Assembly (NCBI GenBank): GCA_002470565.1
Contig: DKMQ01000007.1
Span: forward strand, 48,761 to 68,697
DNA: 19,937 nucleotides
Source: Oceanospirillaceae bacterium UBA7410
GTDB lineage: Bacteria > Pseudomonadota > Gammaproteobacteria > Pseudomonadales > Balneatricaceae
Reading direction: 5' to 3'
Numbering within the stretch: the stretch's first letter is position 1; the number at the start of each line of letters is the position of its first letter. Below, one piece after another: positions 15,622-19,937 of the stretch. The position numbers and the translations under genes are program-made. The notes beneath the pieces were generated by a model, which was not told the origin of the DNA, ran no database searches, and worked only from the letters and a program-made list of their open reading frames with translations.

Positions 15622-16194
15622 CTAGCATTTAGAATAACAAAAACAGCTCTTTATATGGTCGTTAACCATACCAATAGATTGCATATAGGCATACATCCCA
15701 ATGGGGCCAACAAACTTAAATCCACGCCGTTTTAGGTCTTTAGCAATTTTTTTAGAAAGCTGCGTTTGGGCAGGAACATCAGCATTGGTTTCAAAGTTAT
15801 TAACAATAGTCACCCCTCCTACAAAGCCCCATATATAGGCATCAAAACTACCAAATTCTTGCTGCACAGCGATGAACTTTGCAGCGTTATTCACCACACT
15901 ATTGACCTTCAAACGATTACGAATAATACCTTTATCCAGCAAAGCTGTAGCGATGTCTTGATCCGTAAATTGAGCAAGTTTAACTACATTGTACTCACAA
16001 AAAACACGTTTATAGTGGTGCCTGCGCTTCAGTATAGTAATCCAGGATAACCCAGCTTGAGCACCTTCCAACACCAATTGCTCAAACAATCTTTTGTCAT
16101 CATGCACAGGCCGGCCCCACTCTTGGTCATGATATGCCAAATATTGTTCATCTTTTGTAGGCCAACTGCAGCGACTAAGGTGTATTTCAGACAT
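15622..16194 (-). CDS. tag: DNA-3-methyladenine glycosylase I
   Basis: Tag excises 3-methyladenine from alkylated DNA to start base-excision repair. The 190-aa length is normal. The structural zinc ligands match the family: C9 (RCSWP), H22 (YHDQEWG), H180 and C184 (NDHIKSC). E43 in VLEGAQAGLSW corresponds to the active-site glutamate of E. coli Tag (E38). A GGA six bases upstream supports the ATG at 16194. It is the first gene of a unit with the membrane-anchored hydrolase, an association with no obvious functional meaning. Confidence 0.96.
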   Translation of the reverse strand: MSEIHLSRCSWPTKDEQYLAYHDQEWGRPVHDDKRLFEQLVLEGAQAGLSWITILKRRHHYKRVFCEYNVVKLAQFTDQDIATALLDKGIIRNRLKVNSVVNNAAKFIAVQQEFGSFDAYIWGFVGGVTIVNNFETNADVPAQTQLSKKIAKDLKRRGFKFVGPIGMYAYMQSIGMVNDHIKSCFCYSKC

Positions 16195-16366
16195 ATGTAA
16201 TCCGTATTTTTAAAGTAATATATGGGTTTCGAGCACACGGCTAATAAGGCTTCACTAGAAATTAGGTCTTAGGCTGTATCATATTCACTTGTCTTTTAAG
16301 AAGACGTCCACGCTTAAAAAGGGCCATATTTAACAACTCAGTTCATCTGGATGTAGAATCGATTTG

Positions 16367-16375
16367 TGCTATCAT
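16367..16375 (+). promoter_or_regulatory. Candidate extended -10 promoter for the RDD-protein gene
   Basis: TGCTATCAT (16367-16375) fits an extended -10 (TGnTATAAT with one difference), 30 bases before the RDD gene. The 211-base gap between tag and this gene (16195-16405) otherwise holds only a small GTCTT/AAGAC dyad near 16292-16306 and no gene. Confidence 0.35.
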
Positions 16376-16405
16376 ATTAGCTCATTAACACCAGCGATCT
16401 AACCC

Positions 16406-16843
16406 ATGAACAACAGACGTTTTAAAAGTCATAACCACCCTAATGCTACTTTAATTAAACGCTTGCTTGCCATAGTGTACGATAGCCTATCGGTTATGGC
16501 GGTATGGATGCTGTTGGGCTATATTTTTATTGCGTTTAACGATGGTGAAGCTGTCTCTGGGCCGCTATTTAATAGCACAGTATTTCTCATTACATTTTTG
16601 TTTTTCGCTTTATTCTGGACTCGCTCTGGACAAACTTTAGGCATGTTAGCTTGGCGTTTACGTATCGAGTCTGAGCAGGGGCAACCACTTAACGCAAAGC
16701 AAGCACTATTGCGCTTTATGTGCGCTATTCTTTCTGCCTTAGTGTTCGGCATGGGCTATTGGTGGATGTTAGTTGATAACAATAAGCTCACTTGGCATGA
16801 TCGCTGGTCTAGCAGCCGTGTGGTACAGTTGCCCAAAAACTAA
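16406..16843 (+). CDS. RDD-family membrane protein
   Basis: A 145-aa inner-membrane protein of the RDD family (Pfam RDD). The conserved arginine and aspartate are in KRLLAIVYDSL (R19, D26), and there are about three hydrophobic segments (near 22-44, 57-72 and 105-122). The cytoplasmic TLGMLAWRLRI segment (77-87) and the near-C-terminal WHDRWSSSRVV are typical of the family. The molecular role is unknown. It is convergent with lptG, a neighbourhood also seen in Pseudomonas, which may hint at an envelope function. No ribosome-binding site is visible before the ATG at 16406. Confidence 0.88.
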   Translation: MNNRRFKSHNHPNATLIKRLLAIVYDSLSVMAVWMLLGYIFIAFNDGEAVSGPLFNSTVFLITFLFFALFWTRSGQTLGMLAWRLRIESEQGQPLNAKQALLRFMCAILSALVFGMGYWWMLVDNNKLTWHDRWSSSRVVQLPKN

Positions 16844-16873
16844 AACAAAGTATGGCTCATGCCAATAATAGAA

Positions 16874-17920
16874 CTAGCCTGCTTTTCTCAGCATCCAGGC
16901 CCCACCTACAATACACACCAATATGGGCAACAAGTACGCAAGTAGGGGGGTAAAGCCAAAAACACTACTGGCAGGCGCTAACACCTCTTGGGCGTAATTA
17001 AATGCCAAACCCACTAACACGCCCACTAACACTCTTTGCCCTAGAGTGACCGATCTAGTTGACCCGAAAATAAAAGAAATAGCCAAAAACACTAGAGCCA
17101 AAGTGGCTAGAGGTTGTAACATTTTTTTCCAAAAGGCCAATTCATAAGGTGCAGAATCTAATCCACTTTGGTCAAGGTATTGGCTATATTGCATTAAATC
17201 TTCCACTGCCAAATGCTTTGGATCCATACTTAATATAGACAACAAATTAGGTTTTAAAGAAACACTCCAAGGTATTTTTTCTTGCTCCTTTTCAACAATG
17301 TTCTGACCTTCTAAACTTACCTGCCTTATGTGCTGCAATGTCCATTGTTGATCTTTATAAACGCCCTTATCTGCCACCAAAGTTTGCTTCCAATTATTAT
17401 CGTCAAAGCGATACCGAGAAACTCCTTGCAAAACACCATCAGACATTACTGAGCGGACAAAAATATAGTCATCCTCTTCACGTAGCCAGAATCCTTTAGT
17501 TGATGCAGCACCCTTATATTCAGCCTGTTCTATTTCAGCCATTTTCTGGCTCACTGGAGCCACGTACTCCCCTAAAATAGCGGCTGTTACCACAAATAAA
17601 GCGACTGATTGCATCACAGACCAAACAATACGTCGCAAAGAAATACCCGCTGCGCGCATTACCGTAAGTTCACTATTATTGGCTAATATGCCCAAACCTA
17701 CCAAACACCCAACTAATACTGCTAAAGGCATGAATTCATAGACCCTTCTAGGAACAGTTAATGCAATGTAAGTAAGTACTTGCTTAAAGCTTGCTCCTTG
17801 CCCTAAAGCGTCTAACTCACTACCCAATGCAGTCATTAGATCTAGGCTTAAAATCACTAACAACACTACCGCAACTGCTGCCCATATGTGCTTAGCAATA
17901 TATATATCAAGCAGACGCAC
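16874..17920 (-). CDS. lptG: LPS export ABC transporter permease LptG
   Basis: LptG pairs with LptF in the inner-membrane LptB2FG complex that extracts lipopolysaccharide and passes it to LptC. The 348-aa protein has transmembrane helices at both ends (about 15-35, 60-80, 100-120 and three between 270 and 345) around a periplasmic beta-jellyroll domain (about 130-260). The GTG at 17920 is chosen because AAAGGAGG lies eight bases upstream, a near-perfect ribosome-binding site, and because RLLDIYIAK matches the family start. The reading frame continues 15 codons further upstream. The gene begins inside the end of lptF, overlapping it by 14 bases. Confidence 0.94.
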   Translation of the reverse strand: MRLLDIYIAKHIWAAVAVVLLVILSLDLMTALGSELDALGQGASFKQVLTYIALTVPRRVYEFMPLAVLVGCLVGLGILANNSELTVMRAAGISLRRIVWSVMQSVALFVVTAAILGEYVAPVSQKMAEIEQAEYKGAASTKGFWLREEDDYIFVRSVMSDGVLQGVSRYRFDDNNWKQTLVADKGVYKDQQWTLQHIRQVSLEGQNIVEKEQEKIPWSVSLKPNLLSILSMDPKHLAVEDLMQYSQYLDQSGLDSAPYELAFWKKMLQPLATLALVFLAISFIFGSTRSVTLGQRVLVGVLVGLAFNYAQEVLAPASSVFGFTPLLAYLLPILVCIVGGAWMLRKAG

Positions 17921-19010
17921 TTGTGCTTCCTCCTTTGGACAGTTGCCTAAACCACTGCCTTCCAAACAATAAAAACAACCCTAAGGTAAAGACACTAAGG
18001 TGCAGTAACCATATTTTTATGTCTGCATTGGCTACAGATCGAGTCATGTCATCTCGTAAGCTTGTTAAAGCAGACAGGTACACCAAATAAACCAAAATGG
18101 CAGGTAGTAATCTTGCAAATCGCCCTTTACGCGGGTTCACCTGACCCAAAGAAATCGCTACAAAACTAAGAATAAGTGTCATTAACGGAAGGGAAATGCG
18201 CCAATAAAGCTGAGCCCGGTGATCAGCATTGCTAGAGCCCATTAACATGAGCGTAGGTAACGTGAATCCACGGGTTATATTTACTTCTAATTCTTCAGTA
18301 AATAATCGCACCGCCAACTCTTCAAATGAAGTGATTGTATAGTCCAGCTCACCAGGTTGCCCTTGGGTTCTAGAGCCGTCTTTTAGTAACAGATAACGAG
18401 TTTTGTAGGCCTCATCAAAAATTTGTCTGGCTGATGTTGCTTTGATGAGCACTGGCGCCTCACCGGCAATTGGCCGATTAAATACAAATACATTCTTTAG
18501 CTGCTGTCTATCATCACTCATGGATTGGGCATAGATAACTTGCCGTTCAATTTTGCCCTGGAAACGCCCAGCCACCACACTATCAAATTCGGATGTGTGG
18601 GACTGAGTGTAAAGAATTTCTTCAACATTACGGGAAGCCTCTGGAGCAAGCCAAAGGCTAAGGGTAGCTACTAAGAATGCCAGTATTGATAGAGGCACCA
18701 ATATGATCTGCACCAACTGTTTTTGGCTAATACCGTTGGCAAAAAGCACAGTTAATTCGTTATCTACACTTAATTTACCTAATGTAAGCAGCACTCCTAA
18801 AAACCCACCCAAGGGCAACAAGGTGCTTAAATACGCAGGTAGTAAATTAACAATAATAGCCAACACAGCCTCGGCGTCCAGTTCCCCAGTCACAGCTCTA
18901 CTAAGGTAATGGGCAAAACGACTGCTAGAGATTATCAGTAGCAACACCATGCTCACCGCAAACGCGCTTATCAGAACTTCTTTATTAATGTATCGGGTAA
19001 TTAAGGACAA
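17907..19010 (-). CDS. lptF: LPS export ABC transporter permease LptF
   Basis: LptF is the partner permease in LptB2FG. The 367-aa protein shows the YjgP/YjgQ family layout: N-terminal helices (about 12-35, 55-80 and 100-120), a periplasmic domain (about 125-265) and three C-terminal helices. LTVLFANGISQKQL (86-99) is the cytoplasmic coupling-helix region that contacts LptB. The only family-compatible start is TTG at 19010 (LSLITRYINKEV), as an in-frame stop lies a few codons upstream with no ATG or GTG between. No clear ribosome-binding site precedes it, so initiation may be weak. It is divergent from pepA. Confidence 0.93.
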   Translation of the reverse strand: MSLITRYINKEVLISAFAVSMVLLLIISSSRFAHYLSRAVTGELDAEAVLAIIVNLLPAYLSTLLPLGGFLGVLLTLGKLSVDNELTVLFANGISQKQLVQIILVPLSILAFLVATLSLWLAPEASRNVEEILYTQSHTSEFDSVVAGRFQGKIERQVIYAQSMSDDRQQLKNVFVFNRPIAGEAPVLIKATSARQIFDEAYKTRYLLLKDGSRTQGQPGELDYTITSFEELAVRLFTEELEVNITRGFTLPTLMLMGSSNADHRAQLYWRISLPLMTLILSFVAISLGQVNPRKGRFARLLPAILVYLVYLSALTSLRDDMTRSVANADIKIWLLHLSVFTLGLFLLFGRQWFRQLSKGGSTSASA

Positions 19011-19101
19011 ATGACTAGCTTCTTGGCAAAGTTATAGCCTGTTAAGGCTAACAATGGAGCTAAGTGTATCAGATTTTTAGCAAAACGAAGATTTAACACA
19101 A

Positions 19102-19107
19102 ATTATA
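19102..19107 (-). promoter_or_regulatory. Candidate -10 for lptF-lptG
   Basis: On the minus strand this is an exact TATAAT, about 90 bases upstream of the lptF start. No good -35 is visible at 16-18 bases, so support is partial. A 6-bp hairpin (TAGCCT/AGGCTA, 19035-19050) would lie in the leader. Confidence 0.35.
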
Positions 19108-19130
19108 GTGGTGGATACCTAGAGACGCTG

Positions 19131-19194
19131 ACCAATTTGGCGTAAAATTTTGCTATTGCCTGCACCTTTGCAAGGCCTCAAATTGGTAAATTTG
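19131..19194 (+). promoter_or_regulatory. pepA leader with two competing inverted repeats
   Basis: ACCAATTTG (19131-19139) is the exact reverse complement of CAAATTGGT (19179-19187). The CAAATT part (19179-19184) can alternatively pair with AATTTG (19189-19194) across a four-base loop, just before the pepA ribosome-binding site at 19197. The two pairings exclude each other. They could be an operator pair or an RNA switch, or chance in an AT-rich stretch. Confidence 0.3.
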
Positions 19195-19206
19195 TCAGGA
19201 GACAAT

Positions 19207-19937
19207 ATGGAATTTTATTTACAACAGGACGCCTCTAAGCTTGATGAAGTGTCTAGCGTGATTTTACCCTTGGTTGATGCAACTCACAGTAATGATGTCT
19301 TAGCTACTGACAGTCTTAAAAATGCGGATACTATACTTAACGGCGCTATTTCCAATGCCATAGCAAGTGGCGACTTATCTGGTAAGTTTGAAAACAGCCA
19401 ACTGTTCTTGAACTCTGGTACAGGCCCTAGCCGCATTTTAGTCATTGGCACAGGTGCTCCAGATAAACTTAGCGGACGCAAATACAAAAAACTAGTGCAA
19501 ACTGCATGGTCAAAAATTAGTGCCAACCCAGGCTCCAGTGTACTTAACTTACTAACTACCGCAGATACAACTATTTTAGACCAACACAGTAAAGTACGCC
19601 TTAGTGTTGAAGCAATAGGTCAAGCTCGTTATCGTTTTGATCAGTTTAAAACAACACCTAAGGACACCCCGCCTGCTCCTAACATGTTTCTAGTAGCCCA
19701 CGCAGACTCCCAAGCCCAACTAAAGCAATCAGTGGCCACTTCAAAAGCAATGGACTTATGCCGTGACTTAGGCAACCTTCCGGGCAACATCTGCACCCCC
19801 AGTTATTTAGCTGAGCAAGGGCACAAGCTAGCAGCTGCCTCTGACAAGGTCATTACTCAGGTGCTTGAAGAAGCGGAAATGGAAGCTTTAGGTATGCATT
19901 CGCTATTGTCTGTTGGTAAAGGCAGTGCAGAGCCGTC
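19207..19937 (+). CDS. pepA: Leucyl aminopeptidase (M17), N-terminal half; 3' end outside window
   Basis: PepA is a cytosolic manganese/zinc aminopeptidase; in E. coli it is also an architectural DNA-binding protein in Xer recombination and pyrimidine-regulated transcription. About 243 codons are visible of an enzyme usually about 500 aa, covering the N-terminal domain and the start of the catalytic domain. The M17 hallmark DLGNLPGNICTPSYLAE is encoded around 19768-19815, followed by MHSLLSVGKGS near the edge. The metal-binding motif (NTDAEGR in the family) lies outside. ATG at 19207 has AGGAGA four bases upstream. It is divergent from lptF, an arrangement common in gammaproteobacteria. Confidence 0.93.
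   Translation, partial: MEFYLQQDASKLDEVSSVILPLVDATHSNDVLATDSLKNADTILNGAISNAIASGDLSGKFENSQLFLNSGTGPSRILVIGTGAPDKLSGRKYKKLVQTAWSKISANPGSSVLNLLTTADTTILDQHSKVRLSVEAIGQARYRFDQFKTTPKDTPPAPNMFLVAHADSQAQLKQSVATSKAMDLCRDLGNLPGNICTPSYLAEQGHKLAAASDKVITQVLEEAEMEALGMHSLLSVGKGSAEP

Noticed and set aside
16848..16866. Small TGGC/GCCA hairpin between the RDD gene and lptG as a two-way terminator
   Set aside because: Only four base pairs and no T-runs on either side.
1..19937. CRISPR arrays, insertion sequences, prophage, tRNA or rRNA genes
   Set aside because: No regularly spaced repeats, transposase or integrase frames, terminal repeats or RNA-gene signatures were seen on either strand.

Overview
The window (about 43% GC by eye) looks like chromosome from a marine-type gammaproteobacterium related to the Pseudomonadales/Oceanospirillales/Cellvibrionales. 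The evidence is the housekeeping content (glnD, yffB, dapD, dapE, tag, lptF/lptG and pepA), the long (~345 aa) Pseudomonas-type DapD, and the pepA / lptF-lptG / RDD-protein arrangement familiar from Pseudomonas. No rRNA, tRNA, CRISPR array, insertion sequence or phage gene was seen.

Layout. (1) 3-1670: 3' part of glnD, the PII uridylyltransferase, cut by the left edge. (2) 1665-8494: an accessory block between glnD and the dap genes. It holds a LysR regulator, divergently a PLP-dependent lyase of the L-cysteate sulfo-lyase (CuyA)/D-cysteine desulfhydrase family, then a quaternary-amine-type ABC importer (binding protein, ATPase, and a permease with an unusually long N-terminus) and an alpha/beta hydrolase. 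(3) 8749-12558: a tight five-gene run of yffB, dapD, dapE, an unrecognised 128-aa protein and a close homologue of animal PHYHD1 (a 2-oxoglutarate dioxygenase). (4) 12553-16194, minus strand: a LysE/RhtB exporter with a monoacylglycerol-lipase-like hydrolase, an orphan zinc-ribbon protein, a membrane-anchored hydrolase and tag (DNA-3-methyladenine glycosylase I). (5) 16406-19010: an RDD membrane protein, convergent with lptG and lptF, the permease subunits of the LPS-export transporter. (6) 19207 to the end: N-terminal half of pepA, cut by the right edge.

How the genes may work together. dapD and dapE are two steps of the succinylase route to diaminopimelate and lysine; the aminotransferase gene dapC, which sits between glnD and this block in Pseudomonas, is missing here and the accessory block occupies that place. 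Within the block, a LysR regulator, a CuyA-like lyase and an importer suggest a locus for taking up and breaking down a small zwitterionic compound, possibly cysteate or a related sulfonate. The gene families are clear, but the substrate link is inference. No sulfite exporter or sulfite dehydrogenase is visible.

Non-coding points of interest are a GC-rich stem-loop between the binding-protein and ATPase genes, a perfect 8-bp dyad upstream of the binding-protein gene, an inverted/direct repeat cluster between the LysR and lyase genes, and a pepA leader whose repeats could form two mutually exclusive hairpins.
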